A stretch of DNA of 64,000 nucleotides from JBGRPZ01 sp041725955 (GCA_041725955.1 JBGRQE010000008.1:1-64000), one strand, 5' to 3'. Counted from the first letter of the stretch, positions 18,435 to 28,638 are shown. Program-made: numbers and translations. The notes: a model not told the origin generated them from the letters alone.

Positions 18435-20891
18435 TTACTTTATTATAATTTTACAACATTCAGTCTTTGAATTATGTCTTTTCTTCAAAATATAAACCCC
18501 TTTTTCTAAAGAAGAAAGATCCATATAGTAACTATTAGAATTTGCTTTACCAGTATAAACAACAGTACCTTTTAAGGTAACAATCTGAATAACTGCTCCT
18601 TCATTAGATTGAACATAAATTCCACCCTCAGTAGGATTAGGATGCGCAAAGCTTTTTTCAATATTATTCTCTTCCAAAGACACTTCAAATTCAATTGCTG
18701 ATTCATAAATCAAAGGTAAACTAGCAAAATGCTCTTTCCCTTCTTCATTACTTCCTTTCAAGCGAACCTGAATTGCTTTTGCAGCATAGTCTTTTTTTTC
18801 TAATAGAATTGGATTTGCACTAACATCACTCCAATTGGTTCCTGCATTAACAGTATATTCATATTTTGCTAAATCTGTATAATCAGGATTAATATCAAAA
18901 GAGATAGTTAATTTTTCTTTTGATAATTTGAAGTTTTCTGGAGATTTTGGACGATCATCTGTTTTCAATTCAAAGACAGGAGAAACTGCACCATTATTCG
19001 TAGATTGAAATTTAAAATAATAAGTCTTTGAAGGTTCTATTGACAAGACCTTGTTTTTACCTTTAATAATCTCTTCAAAATCTTTAGAAGTACTCATTGC
19101 AAAATCACGACTTACTTTTTCTAGAGTAGTTTCTTTCTCATAATTTACAGAAAAAGAGAAATCATTATTTTCAAATGCACCTAAATCAACAATACCATTA
19201 GTTCTGCGTAATCCTAAAAAGTCAAAACGAGAAGTCATTACGCTATTATCACCTTTATCAATAATAACACTTGTTGACTCTACATTCCAATTTGCATCAA
19301 GAAGTTCCTGAAATTTATCTTTATTTTCGTTTATTGCTCTTCCTATAAACTTAACAGGTTTAATAAACTTAACAAAGTTCCCATCTCCTGCACCAGAATT
19401 AGCAGAGCTAAGATTTATATTATTTTCTCCTGCACCATCTCCTGTATAACCACCCTGAATTGCACAATGATGAATATTCATTCCTGTACCATAAACCTGA
19501 ACGGCTTTTTTATCATCACCATAAATTACAAGATTTGCTAAATCACCTTTACCAGAATGATATACTTGAGTTCCCCCTAACTTAGAATAGTTATTTGCTA
19601 CAGTAACATTATAAATTTTGGTATCTTCTCTACTACTAATACCTCCACCAAAAAGTTTAGTTTCATTATTATAAACTACTGAGTTTTTAAGCCCTGCACC
19701 TTTAGTCAAATAAACACCACCACCAGACTGTGCATTGTTATTTGCAGAAATACAATACTCAGCATTTGCTTTACCATTAATATATAAACCTCCACCACTA
19801 TTTACTGAAGTATTGGAATAAACTTTACAATATTTAAAGGTAGCTTTTTCTGCTGTACTCATAAATGCTAAACCACCACCATTTTGTTTGGCTATGTTTT
19901 CGGTAAATGTACAGTTAAAAACAAAAGCATTACCTGTAGTTAACAAGCCTCCACCAATTTTGGAAGACTCATTCTTTGTGAAAGTAGAATTCTTTAAGTT
20001 TCCATGTTTGATATTCGCACCACCACCAAAGCTACTGGCTTTATTTTCTTCAAAAAGACAATTATCTATGCTAATATTTCCTAATGCATAAAGTCCACCT
20101 CCAGATGATATAGAAGTATTCTTTTTAAATTCAGAGCCTTTTACATCAGCGTTTACAGAGACATATACTCCACCACCAGATTTTTCGGAAATATTCTCAA
20201 TAAATTTACAATTTTCAATCTTTCCATATTGAAGTATTGAAATTGCACCACCATTATTTTTCGAAGAATTCTTTTTAAAAGTACACCCTTTAAATACACC
20301 ACCCACATCAGTAGAATAGACTGCTCCACCATATTCTGGCGCTTGATTTTCTGAGAATATACAATTTTCAAATAATGCAGGAACATCAACAAAAACAGCA
20401 CCACCATTATTTACACATTCATTCTTTTTAAAATGAGAATTACTAAAGCAAATCTTACTCCAATTAATAATTGCTAAACATCCGCCTTTATTATCTTCAT
20501 AATTATCACCTGTCTTTTTAGAATACTCAAAAATACAGTAATCAAAAGTACTTTTTTCTGTCTCTTTAGGAATACTAAATAAATTATAGCACACTAACCC
20601 ATTCCAGCCTTCCTCCTGATTTTCAGCAGTAAAACGAATGGAATCATTTTCAGCTCCTAATGCTTGTACATATCCTATTTCATCTATCTGAAAACGATAA
20701 TGTCCTTTAAAATTAACTTTTGTACCTGCTTCAATTTTAAGTAAACCTGTCTTAACTATAACATCACCGGTAATATTTACCACTCCTGACCAAGTCTTTC
20801 CTCCTTGCTCTCCCTGAGCATCTATCTCTGTTTGAGCAAAAAGGAAATTTCCTAAAGTCAAGAAGAAAAATAAAATGTAAATTTTTTTCAT
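18435..20891 (-). CDS. Type IX-secreted beta-helix protein with POMP-like GG-x / FxxN repeats
   Basis: An 818-residue secreted protein. After a signal peptide (FFFLTLGNFLFAQ), residues about 120-460 hold a dozen or so imperfect repeats of roughly 25 residues with the pattern F-x-x-N ... GGG/GGA-[LIV]-Y, as in chlamydial polymorphic membrane protein repeats and right-handed parallel beta-helices. A region resembling choice-of-anchor domains follows (GTGMNIHHCAIQGGYTG; VDLGAFENND), then an Fn3-like domain. The end, HPNPTEGGIYVQSNEG onward to YILKKRHNSKTECCKIIIK, is a type A sorting domain for type IX secretion. Probably a cell-surface adhesin or glycan-binding protein; function unproven. Confidence 0.85.
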   Translation of the reverse strand: MKKIYILFFFLTLGNFLFAQTEIDAQGEQGGKTWSGVVNITGDVIVKTGLLKIEAGTKVNFKGHYRFQIDEIGYVQALGAENDSIRFTAENQEEGWNGLVCYNLFSIPKETEKSTFDYCIFEYSKKTGDNYEDNKGGCLAIINWSKICFSNSHFKKNECVNNGGAVFVDVPALFENCIFSENQAPEYGGAVYSTDVGGVFKGCTFKKNSSKNNGGAISILQYGKIENCKFIENISEKSGGGVYVSVNADVKGSEFKKNTSISSGGGLYALGNISIDNCLFEENKASSFGGGANIKHGNLKNSTFTKNESSKIGGGLLTTGNAFVFNCTFTENIAKQNGGGLAFMSTAEKATFKYCKVYSNTSVNSGGGLYINGKANAEYCISANNNAQSGGGVYLTKGAGLKNSVVYNNETKLFGGGISSREDTKIYNVTVANNYSKLGGTQVYHSGKGDLANLVIYGDDKKAVQVYGTGMNIHHCAIQGGYTGDGAGENNINLSSANSGAGDGNFVKFIKPVKFIGRAINENKDKFQELLDANWNVESTSVIIDKGDNSVMTSRFDFLGLRRTNGIVDLGAFENNDFSFSVNYEKETTLEKVSRDFAMSTSKDFEEIIKGKNKVLSIEPSKTYYFKFQSTNNGAVSPVFELKTDDRPKSPENFKLSKEKLTISFDINPDYTDLAKYEYTVNAGTNWSDVSANPILLEKKDYAAKAIQVRLKGSNEEGKEHFASLPLIYESAIEFEVSLEENNIEKSFAHPNPTEGGIYVQSNEGAVIQIVTLKGTVVYTGKANSNSYYMDLSSLEKGVYILKKRHNSKTECCKIIIK

Positions 20892-20973
20892 CTTCTATTA
20901 ATTAATATAAAAAGTTTAGCAAAAGAAAGAGAAAACTTTCTTATTGCCAAATATTAATTAATAGCATATTTTC

Positions 20974-23613
20974 TTACTTTATGCCCTTAAGCATACTTTT
21001 TATTTCATTTAATTTCATCAAAGCCTCAACTGGTGTAAGGGTATCTATATTTGTATTCAATATATCTTCCTTAATTTGATGAAGTAATGGATCATCCAAT
21101 TGTATAAAACTCAATTGATAATCTTGCTCATTAGAAGATATACTTTCCTTTGCACCATTTTTAGTAGAAGTGCCACTATCTTGATTTTGCAAATGAGAAT
21201 TCTCCAAAAACTGTAATATATCATTTGCTCTGGAAATTACTTCTGAAGGCATCCCAGCCATGCGAGCAACATGAATACCAAAACTATGTTCACTTCCTCC
21301 TGGCCTAAGTTTTCGTAAAAAAATGACTTTATTACCTATTTCCTTAACAGAAACATGATAGTTCTTTATACGACTAAACTGTTTTGTCATATCATTCAAC
21401 TCATGATAATGAGTTGCAAAAAGCACTTTTGGCCTGCATTTCTTTAACTTATGCAGATATTCTGTAATCGACCATGCAATAGAAATACCATCATAGGTAC
21501 TTGTTCCACGACCAATTTCATCCAATAATATTAGACTTCGGTCACTTACATTATTTAAAATACTCGCAGTTTCATTCATCTCTACCATAAAAGTAGATTC
21601 TCCAGAAGAAATATTATCTGATGCACCAACGCGAGTAAAAACCTTATCAACAAGTCCGATCGTAGCACTCTTTGCAGGAACATAGCAACCCATCTGAGCC
21701 ATAAGGACAATTAAAGCTGTTTGCCTTAAAAGAGCGGATTTTCCAGACATATTTGGTCCTGTAAGCATAATAATCTGCTGCTCATCTTTATCCAAAAAAA
21801 CATCATTAGCTATATACTCTTCACAGACAGGCAATTGTTTTTCAATAACAGGATGTCTTCCTTCTTTAATATCTATTTCACATCCATCATGGATAACAGG
21901 TTTACTATAATTACTTTCCGATGATAATTTGGCGAAAGAGTTCAAAACATCTAATCGAGCCAACAAACTCCCATTCATCAGAATAGGTTGAACATAATCT
22001 GAAACTGCAATTACTAAATTTGAAAACAATTGTTGTTCAAGAGAAAGAATTTTTTCTTCTGCACCCAATATTTTTTGTTCATACTCTTTTAGTTCTTCGG
22101 TAATATATCTTTCCGAATTTGTTAAAGTTTGTTTTCTATGCCACTCTTTAGGAACTTTATCTTTGTGAGTATTGGTGACTTCCAGATAATAACCAAAAAC
22201 ATTATTGTAGCCTATTTTCAAACTTGATATGCCAGTACGTTCATTCTCCCTCTTTTGAATTTGGCATAGATAATCTTTGCCATTAAAAGCAAGTCTTCGC
22301 AGTTCATCCAATTCCTTATTTACACCATCAGCAATAACATTTCCTTTATTGACAAGTGCAGGTGGATCATCATTTAATTCTAAACGAATTTTTTCACGAA
22401 TAGAATCACAAATATTTAGTTGTTCGCAGATTTTTTTTAAACTTACATTCCCATATTTCAATCCTAATAGCTTAACCTTTTCAACGATATCTAGGCCTCT
22501 AAGCAATTGCAGTAATTCTCTGGGATTTATTCTTGAAACAGATACCTTTGCTACTAATCTTTCTAAATCACCACACGATTTAAGGTTCGTTTCAATATTT
22601 TCGGATAAAGAAGAATCATCAATTAAATTATCAACAATATTCAAACGTTCATTAATTCTATAATTCTCCTTAAGAGGCATTGCTATCCATCTTTTTAACA
22701 GTCGCCCTCCCATAGGAGAAGATGTTCTATCCATAATCTCCAAAAGGGAAGTTGCTCCATCATTTGCAGATCCTAACAACTCAAGATTTCTAATTGTAAA
22801 ACGATCTAACCAAACATAACGCTCTTCTTCAATACGTCGAATCTTAGAGATGTGAGAGACTTTATCATGATGTGTTTCTGCTAAATAATGCAAAGCAGCT
22901 CCTGCTGCAATTATGGCATATTGTAGATTATTTATACCAAATCCCTTCAATGAATTGGTATTAAAATGTCTCAATAAAGTTTCATTAGCAAAATCCTGTG
23001 TAAAAACCCAATCTTCCAAACAAGCTATATAAAGTTTATCACCAAAACGCGAAACAAAATCATGCTTCTGATTGCGCTGAACAACAATTTCGCTAGGAGA
23101 TAAACTTTGCAACAATTTCTCTATATATTCCATTGAACCTTCAGCAACAAAGAACTCTCCTGTTGAAATATCCAGAAAAGAAATTCCTGCATTTTTCCTA
23201 TCATAATGTAATGCAGCAAGAAAGTTATTTGCTTTCTGTTCTAGCACTTTATCATTAAAAGAAACTCCAGGAGTTACCAATTCTGTCACACCGCGCTTTA
23301 CAATCTTTTTAGTAAGCTTTGGATCTTCCAACTGATCACAAATAGCTACTCTATGACCAGCTCGAACTAGCTTAGGCAAATAAGTATCTAAAGAATGGTG
23401 AGGAAATCCTGCCAATTCAACATAAGCAGCAGATCCATTTGCTCGCTTAGTTAATACAATTCCTAAAACCTTACTGGTTTTTATTGCATCCTCGCCAAAA
23501 GTTTCATAAAAATCTCCTACACGAAACAAGAGCAATGCATCTGGATACTTTGCTTTTATCGTGTTGTATTGCTTCATCAGAGGCGTCTCTGCCACTTTAC
23601 TTGTTTTTGCCAA
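20974..23613 (-). CDS. mutS: DNA mismatch repair protein MutS
   Basis: Recognises base mismatches and starts repair with MutL. The 879-residue product has the mismatch-reading FRVGDFYETFGEDA in domain I (Phe-x-Glu wedge), the connector and lever domains, and the ABC-type ATPase with Walker A GPNMSGKSALLRQ, signature region and Walker B LILLDEIGRGTSTYDG, followed by FATHYHEL. The C-terminal DPLLHQIKEDILNTNIDTLTPVEAL is the usual tetramerisation region. Predicted start is a TTG at 23613; an ATG at residue 13 (23577) is the alternative and would still keep domain I intact. Confidence 0.95.
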   Translation of the reverse strand: MAKTSKVAETPLMKQYNTIKAKYPDALLLFRVGDFYETFGEDAIKTSKVLGIVLTKRANGSAAYVELAGFPHHSLDTYLPKLVRAGHRVAICDQLEDPKLTKKIVKRGVTELVTPGVSFNDKVLEQKANNFLAALHYDRKNAGISFLDISTGEFFVAEGSMEYIEKLLQSLSPSEIVVQRNQKHDFVSRFGDKLYIACLEDWVFTQDFANETLLRHFNTNSLKGFGINNLQYAIIAAGAALHYLAETHHDKVSHISKIRRIEEERYVWLDRFTIRNLELLGSANDGATSLLEIMDRTSSPMGGRLLKRWIAMPLKENYRINERLNIVDNLIDDSSLSENIETNLKSCGDLERLVAKVSVSRINPRELLQLLRGLDIVEKVKLLGLKYGNVSLKKICEQLNICDSIREKIRLELNDDPPALVNKGNVIADGVNKELDELRRLAFNGKDYLCQIQKRENERTGISSLKIGYNNVFGYYLEVTNTHKDKVPKEWHRKQTLTNSERYITEELKEYEQKILGAEEKILSLEQQLFSNLVIAVSDYVQPILMNGSLLARLDVLNSFAKLSSESNYSKPVIHDGCEIDIKEGRHPVIEKQLPVCEEYIANDVFLDKDEQQIIMLTGPNMSGKSALLRQTALIVLMAQMGCYVPAKSATIGLVDKVFTRVGASDNISSGESTFMVEMNETASILNNVSDRSLILLDEIGRGTSTYDGISIAWSITEYLHKLKKCRPKVLFATHYHELNDMTKQFSRIKNYHVSVKEIGNKVIFLRKLRPGGSEHSFGIHVARMAGMPSEVISRANDILQFLENSHLQNQDSGTSTKNGAKESISSNEQDYQLSFIQLDDPLLHQIKEDILNTNIDTLTPVEALMKLNEIKSMLKGIK

Positions 23614-23660
23614 TTGTAAATGGATTTAAATATTACGAAGAATTAAGATAAAATCTGGAA

Positions 23661-23668
23661 CAAAAATA
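23661..23668 (-). promoter_or_regulatory. Candidate -7 box for mutS
   Basis: The minus strand reads TATTTTTG, a perfect TAnnTTTG, 47 bp upstream of the mutS start. A TTTG at 23694-23697 lies 25 bp further upstream, slightly long for a -33 element. Confidence 0.35.
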
Positions 23669-23700
23669 GAAAAGAAAATAAACTATAATACTCCAAACAA

Positions 23701-23729
23701 TTGGTGTAAAAAATAAAAACATATATTTG
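23701..23729 (+). promoter_or_regulatory. Candidate promoter of the GT-C/MBOAT/AlgX-like operon
   Basis: TTG at 23701-23703, 18 bp spacer, then TATATTTG (23722-23729), a perfect -7 box. The ATG at 23769 follows 39 bp later. Confidence 0.5.
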
Positions 23730-23768
23730 CCTAATTCAGAATAATTGTACAATTGATTTTTTTTTAAA

Positions 23769-25748
23769 ATGGGAGTATTTCAGGAAAAGCAATTAAGTCG
23801 ACTTACTATTAAATGGTTAATATTTATAATTTCAAGTATTGTATTTTTTATTATTTCAAAGCCAAATATACCAAAATACACTGGAGATTCTCTGGATTAT
23901 ATAGCTATGACAGAAAGTTGGAAGAATCATTTAAGTCCAGAAATTCAAATTGAAGATGTTATTTCAACCAATAAAATCCAAGTCAAATATTTTAATGGCA
24001 GAGATATATTACCAGAAAATCCGGAATATTGGAAAATGGAAAACTTCATGGACCATTATTGGGTATATTATGGAACAGGAAATGGTAAAGCACATAATCA
24101 ACATTTTTGGTTTTACTCACTGATCATAACCCCTTTTTATATATGCTTATCATATTTTAATTTATGTCCACTTTTAGCTTTTTCTTTTACAACATTTTTC
24201 CTGCTTTTAGGATTCATATATTTTATACTTTTTAAAAGTAAATTTAATACTATTAATGCTGTTTTTGTTATTTGCATTTTATTTTTCTCATCCTACCTAT
24301 GGTATTCAAGAACAATTCATACTGAGGCCTATACTATGATATTAGTAACATGGTCTATGATACTTTACTTTGAAAAAAAACATTATTCTTCATTGTTTTT
24401 AGCAAGTATAGCTGCTATACAAAACCCTCCCTTAATTATTTTAGCAGGTTTTATTTATGGAGAAAAATTAATACGCGAAAAATTCAAATTATCTTCAATA
24501 ATCAAACTGTCTGTTTGTTCTGCAATTGGTTTTATAACGTACGCTTTCTATCTTATTGAGTTCCATATGCCAAGTATTATATCAGATCAAGGTATATTTA
24601 TTGAAAACTTTAACTTCCGTCGGTTTTTGGGTGTGTTTTTTGATCTAGACCAAGGAATGATATACTCAATACCTATAATACTCCCTTTATTTATCCTTGT
24701 TTATTGCATTGAATTATTTAAAGCCATAAAACTAAAACAATTAAAATTTCATTTTTTTATTCCGCTAGTTATCTCCATTATATGCCTAGGTTTTATGGGG
24801 ATGTTTAATTGGAATCACGGAATGTTAATAATTAGCCGATATACAGTATGGTTATCAGCAATTATTTTCATCTATTTTATTTTCCTTACACTAAATAAAA
24901 AATACTTTAAATATTTAATGATTCCGATACTCGCCTCTCAAATATTTATTGCTTTTTATTTTGGCGGAACTTATCCTGAAGGCTGGGGTGTTGAACGGAA
25001 ACCATTATCCGATTATATGTTGAAAAAACACCCCAAATATTACAATCCAGATTGGCAAATTTTTCAAGCAAGATCTATTATGAAATGGGACAAACAACCT
25101 TTCGTTCCTTTACTAGATGATGATGGAGTTCCATATAAAATAGGCTTTACCAAAGGAAATGAAGATAAAGCTGCGGAATATGGATATTCAAAAGAACAAA
25201 TTGAAAAATTTAAAAGAGAAACAAAGTTTTATGCAAACTATGGCTATATAAATGAAACTCCTGCGTTTCCTGAAATTGCAAAAAACAGGCTATTGAAAAC
25301 AACAATAAAATTTAACATAGACCAGTCAAATGGAGAGCATACGCCTTCCAATTATATGGAATACATTGCCAATAATAGAAATAGCGTTTCTACAGAAAAA
25401 GCTTTTGTGGGAAAGAAATCATTTAAAATTAGTCAACACTCGAGGTACTTTTATATTTTTGATCTTCCTATAAAGAAGGAAGGAATTGTTGTGTTTTCAG
25501 CATGGATTAATGAAACAAATGATAAAACTAGCTTAGTTGTAAATAATAACAATTTATGGAATAGCAACAACTCGTCATTAAAAGAAAAAGATGAATGGCA
25601 TAAAAAAGAGCTGCGGCTAAAGGTAAATCCAAATATGGAATTATTAAAATTTTCATTTGACACACCACAAGATGAAGATATTTTTATCGATAATATTGAA
25701 ATCGACTACATAAAAAACAATCAACAAGCGTCCATTATAAATAACTAA
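23769..25748 (+). CDS. Multi-pass membrane protein, GT-C glycosyltransferase-like, with extracellular C-terminal domain
   Basis: A 659-residue protein with about ten hydrophobic segments over residues 15-400 and a large hydrophilic C-terminal part. An acidic motif directly after the first membrane segment (YTGDSLDYIAM) is where GT-C enzymes (PMT/ArnT type) place their catalytic Asp. The residue 400-655 region ends in a beta-rich module (FKISQHSRYFYIFDLPIKK, VVFSAWINETND, EDIFIDNIEIDY) resembling a carbohydrate-binding jelly-roll. I do not recognise a named family, so the GT-C call is inference. It is followed by MBOAT and AlgX-like genes on the same strand, suggesting a joint role on a surface glycan or polymer. 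Confidence 0.6.
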   Translation: MGVFQEKQLSRLTIKWLIFIISSIVFFIISKPNIPKYTGDSLDYIAMTESWKNHLSPEIQIEDVISTNKIQVKYFNGRDILPENPEYWKMENFMDHYWVYYGTGNGKAHNQHFWFYSLIITPFYICLSYFNLCPLLAFSFTTFFLLLGFIYFILFKSKFNTINAVFVICILFFSSYLWYSRTIHTEAYTMILVTWSMILYFEKKHYSSLFLASIAAIQNPPLIILAGFIYGEKLIREKFKLSSIIKLSVCSAIGFITYAFYLIEFHMPSIISDQGIFIENFNFRRFLGVFFDLDQGMIYSIPIILPLFILVYCIELFKAIKLKQLKFHFFIPLVISIICLGFMGMFNWNHGMLIISRYTVWLSAIIFIYFIFLTLNKKYFKYLMIPILASQIFIAFYFGGTYPEGWGVERKPLSDYMLKKHPKYYNPDWQIFQARSIMKWDKQPFVPLLDDDGVPYKIGFTKGNEDKAAEYGYSKEQIEKFKRETKFYANYGYINETPAFPEIAKNRLLKTTIKFNIDQSNGEHTPSNYMEYIANNRNSVSTEKAFVGKKSFKISQHSRYFYIFDLPIKKEGIVVFSAWINETNDKTSLVVNNNNLWNSNNSSLKEKDEWHKKELRLKVNPNMELLKFSFDTPQDEDIFIDNIEIDYIKNNQQASIINN

Positions 25749-25815
25749 TACTAATTTGTTGTGGAAATCAAAATAATTGTTTTTTTATGTTTTCAGTAAA
25801 TATAGTTTTGAAATT

Positions 25816-27264
25816 ATGATTTTTAGTTCAGGGGTTTTTCTATTTATTTTCTTACCAATAATTTTGGTTGGAAATTTTTTACTAAAAAAAGAATTTAAGA
25901 ATATTTTTCTTCTTATAGGAAGTTTAATTTTTTTTGCTTGGGGAGGAGTTAGCTATTCAGCAATTTTAATTTTATCGTTATTAATCAATTATTTTTCTGG
26001 GCTAGCGATTAACTACTTTAAAGGAACAAAAAAGAAAACATCCCTTATTATTGCAATAATTTTAAATATAGGAGTACTTGGCACATTCAAATACGCAGAT
26101 TTTATTGTAGAAAACATAAATCATCTATCTAACTTATTTAAGTTTACTGAAATAAAAGCTCCTGGAATTATTTTACCTATTGGAATTTCTTTTTATACAT
26201 TCCAAGCAATGTCTTATATTATAGACGTGTATAGAGAGGAAGTTGGAGTACAAAAGAATTTCTTCAAATTAGCATTATACATATCATTCTTCCCACAACT
26301 AATTGCCGGACCAATAGTAAGATATAAAGACATTGAAAAACAAATCAATGAACGAAAAGACAATATAATCAACCTGACATTAGGTATACAACGCTTTGTT
26401 TTAGGATTAGTAAAAAAAGTTATAATAGCAGATCAATTTGCTTTAGTAGCAGATACTGTATTTAATATATCAGATAGTAACTTGGGCTTTATAACTGCTT
26501 GGATTGGCATCGCAGCTTATACTATTCAAATCTATTTTGACTTTTCCGGATATTCCGACATGGCTATTGGGTTAGGGAAAATGTTTGGATTTCAATTCCC
26601 AGAAAATTTCAATTTTCCATATATCGCCAAATCAATTCGTGAATTTTGGCAAAGATGGCATATCACACTCTCTTCATGGTTTAGAAACTATCTATATTTT
26701 TCTTTGGGAGGAAACAAAAAAAGCCAGTCACGCACCATCATTAATTTACTTATTGTTTTCTTTGCCACATCTATCTGGCATGGTGCAAATTGGAATTTTG
26801 TAATTTGGGGGATGACACATGGTTTCTTTATGATGCTTGAACGCCTTGGATTAGCCAAAATACTAAACAAACTATGGACTCCTATTCAGCATATCTATAC
26901 TTTATTTATTGTAATGACTGCTTGGATTTTTTTCAGATCACCTGATTTTTCACATGGTTATCAATTTCTACTTAGTTTATTTAACTTTCAAAATTCAGAA
27001 ATTTCATATGAAGTAAAATCTTTAGTATTTACTAATTTATTTTTAACAACTTCGATAATTGCATTAATAAGTTGCACACCTTTTTGGTTAATCCTAAAAA
27101 GAAATATAAACAACTTAACATTACATTTAAATCATAAAATTCGAAATTTACTAGGTTTAAGCTATCAAATTGGAGAAAGCTTGACTATTTGCTCTGGATT
27201 ATATATTTCAAGCATAATAATTATCTCCGATTCATACTCTCCATTTATCTATTTTCAATTTTAA
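25816..27264 (+). CDS. MBOAT family O-acyltransferase (first copy)
   Basis: A membrane-bound O-acyltransferase of the AlgI/DltB type that passes an acyl group, usually acetyl, across the inner membrane to a polysaccharide. The 482-residue protein has the family opening MIFSSGVFLFIFLPI, LPIGISFYTFQAMSYIIDVYR, PQLIAGPIVRY, DFSGYSDMAIGLGKMFGF, FWQRWHITLSSWFRNYLY, and the catalytic-His segment SIWHGANWNFVIWG. I use the ATG at 25816: an upstream in-frame TTG (25777) adds 13 residues not found in the second copy at 54674. The gene ends 8 bp before the AlgX-like partner. Confidence 0.92.
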   Translation: MIFSSGVFLFIFLPIILVGNFLLKKEFKNIFLLIGSLIFFAWGGVSYSAILILSLLINYFSGLAINYFKGTKKKTSLIIAIILNIGVLGTFKYADFIVENINHLSNLFKFTEIKAPGIILPIGISFYTFQAMSYIIDVYREEVGVQKNFFKLALYISFFPQLIAGPIVRYKDIEKQINERKDNIINLTLGIQRFVLGLVKKVIIADQFALVADTVFNISDSNLGFITAWIGIAAYTIQIYFDFSGYSDMAIGLGKMFGFQFPENFNFPYIAKSIREFWQRWHITLSSWFRNYLYFSLGGNKKSQSRTIINLLIVFFATSIWHGANWNFVIWGMTHGFFMMLERLGLAKILNKLWTPIQHIYTLFIVMTAWIFFRSPDFSHGYQFLLSLFNFQNSEISYEVKSLVFTNLFLTTSIIALISCTPFWLILKRNINNLTLHLNHKIRNLLGLSYQIGESLTICSGLYISSIIIISDSYSPFIYFQF

Positions 27265-27272
27265 AAACATAG

Positions 27273-28409
27273 ATGATGAAAAAAATAAAATATATACTAA
27301 TACCAACAGGTTTTATTCTCTTTTTGATTTTCCCAAAAATCAATGTTATCACCCATTGGGTTAAACCTTTGAACTTAGAAGAGAACAGGATAATGTCTGA
27401 AAAACCAGATTTTAACATTACAAATCTGGATCCATTTCCTATGGCATATGAAAAATACTATAATGATAATTTTTGTTTAAAATCAAACTTCGTAGGAAGA
27501 TATAACTACTTCAAATTCAGACTAAACAAAAAATCACCAAACCCAAAATCTGTTCTTGTTGGTAAAAAAGATTTCTTCTTTTATAATGATCAATCAATCA
27601 AAATAGTAAGTGGGATTTTCCAATATTCTAAAGAACAACTTGACGCTTTTAAGAAAGAAATTCAAAGTAGAACAGAATTACTAAAGAAAGAAAACTGCAA
27701 ATATTATCTTGCAATTATCCCAACAAAAGGAGTAATTTATAATGAATACCTCCCTGATGATATTCAAGTAGTAAAAAAAAATATAAGATCTACTGAAATA
27801 TTAATTAAATACTTAAGAGACAATGGCTGCGACAATGTAATTTATTTGCAATCCGCACTTGAAGAAGCAAAGAAAAAACACAGAATATTTCATAAACATG
27901 ACAATCATTGGAATAATAATGGTGCCTTTGCTGCAACAACTGCTATTCAAAAAAGAATTCAAAAAGACTTTCCTAATGTAAGAATATACGACCTCAAAGA
28001 TTATACAATTAGAAGCGAAAAGGTTAATCAAGGGGGTGATTTAGCAAATATAATTGGTCTAAGTCCTTTCTTAACAGAAACCAAATTTAAATACATCCCA
28101 AACAACGATTTACCTCAAGTTTTCAATGGAAACAAAAAGAATTATCCAATCCCCGAAGGTTTTGCTTATGGATGGGGATATGAGGTTCAAAAAAGAACAG
28201 AAAATGACTCTTTACCAAAATTAATGGTAGTAAACAATTCGTTTGGCCCATACACAAATGAATTTCTTTCACGAAGTTTTTCCAAATCTGTATATATCTG
28301 GGATAAATGGGAGTTTAAACTTAATGATGATATAAGAAGAGTGGAAAAGCCAGATGTTTTTCTAACATTAATTACCGACTTTTCTTTAGATGCATTATTG
28401 AAAAAATAA
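27273..28409 (+). CDS. AlgX/AlgJ-like SGNH-fold acetyltransferase partner protein (first copy)
   Basis: A 378-residue protein with one N-terminal membrane anchor (YILIPTGFILFLIFP) and a periplasmic domain of the DHHW/AlgX-AlgJ type. The Asp-His catalytic motif is seen in KHDNHWNNNGAF, and a serine in VVNNSFGPYTNEF sits where the family has its GDSF nucleophile elbow, here degenerate (NNS). Such proteins take acyl groups from the MBOAT partner and load them on exopolysaccharide. Only 8 bp separate it from the MBOAT gene. No terminator of its own is obvious before the tRNA promoter. Confidence 0.82.
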   Translation: MMKKIKYILIPTGFILFLIFPKINVITHWVKPLNLEENRIMSEKPDFNITNLDPFPMAYEKYYNDNFCLKSNFVGRYNYFKFRLNKKSPNPKSVLVGKKDFFFYNDQSIKIVSGIFQYSKEQLDAFKKEIQSRTELLKKENCKYYLAIIPTKGVIYNEYLPDDIQVVKKNIRSTEILIKYLRDNGCDNVIYLQSALEEAKKKHRIFHKHDNHWNNNGAFAATTAIQKRIQKDFPNVRIYDLKDYTIRSEKVNQGGDLANIIGLSPFLTETKFKYIPNNDLPQVFNGNKKNYPIPEGFAYGWGYEVQKRTENDSLPKLMVVNNSFGPYTNEFLSRSFSKSVYIWDKWEFKLNDDIRRVEKPDVFLTLITDFSLDALLKK

Positions 28410-28484
28410 CACAAAAGAAAAGGCATTACTAGTATTCACAAAATCAATCAGATAAAAAAAAGAGAAAAAAAATCATATTTTTTC

Positions 28485-28516
28485 TTGCATAAAAAAGAAA
28501 AAACTTTCTATATTTG
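28485..28516 (+). promoter_or_regulatory. Promoter of the tRNA-Gly/tRNA-Leu unit
   Basis: TTG (28485-28487), 21-bp spacer, TATATTTG (28509-28516): a full match to the Bacteroidota -33/-7 arrangement. It is followed by GCACTCGCAA, a GC-rich block also found after the initiator-tRNA promoter near 63700. tRNA-Gly starts 17 bp after the -7 box. Confidence 0.7.
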
Positions 28517-28532
28517 CACTCGCAAACGACAA

Positions 28533-28605
28533 GCGAAAGTAGCTCAGCTGGTAGAGCATAACCTTGCCAAGGTTAGGGTCGCGAGTTCGAATCTCGTCTT
28601 TCGCT
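28533..28605 (+). tRNA. tRNA-Gly (GCC)
   Basis: 73 nt folding as a cloverleaf: acceptor GCGAAAG/CTTTCGC, D-arm GCTCAGCTGGTAGAGC, anticodon loop with GCC in CCTTGCCAAGG, T-arm with GTTCGAATC. Discriminator T; CCA is not encoded. It is first in a two-tRNA transcript. Confidence 0.95.
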
Positions 28606-28638
28606 CAAAAGGCTAAAACGCCTTTTCGCAACCAAAAC

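Noticed and set aside
22277..22663. Plus-strand frame of 128 codons inside mutS
   Set aside because: Antisense to the conserved core of mutS; Ser/Leu/Phe-rich as expected of a shadow frame.
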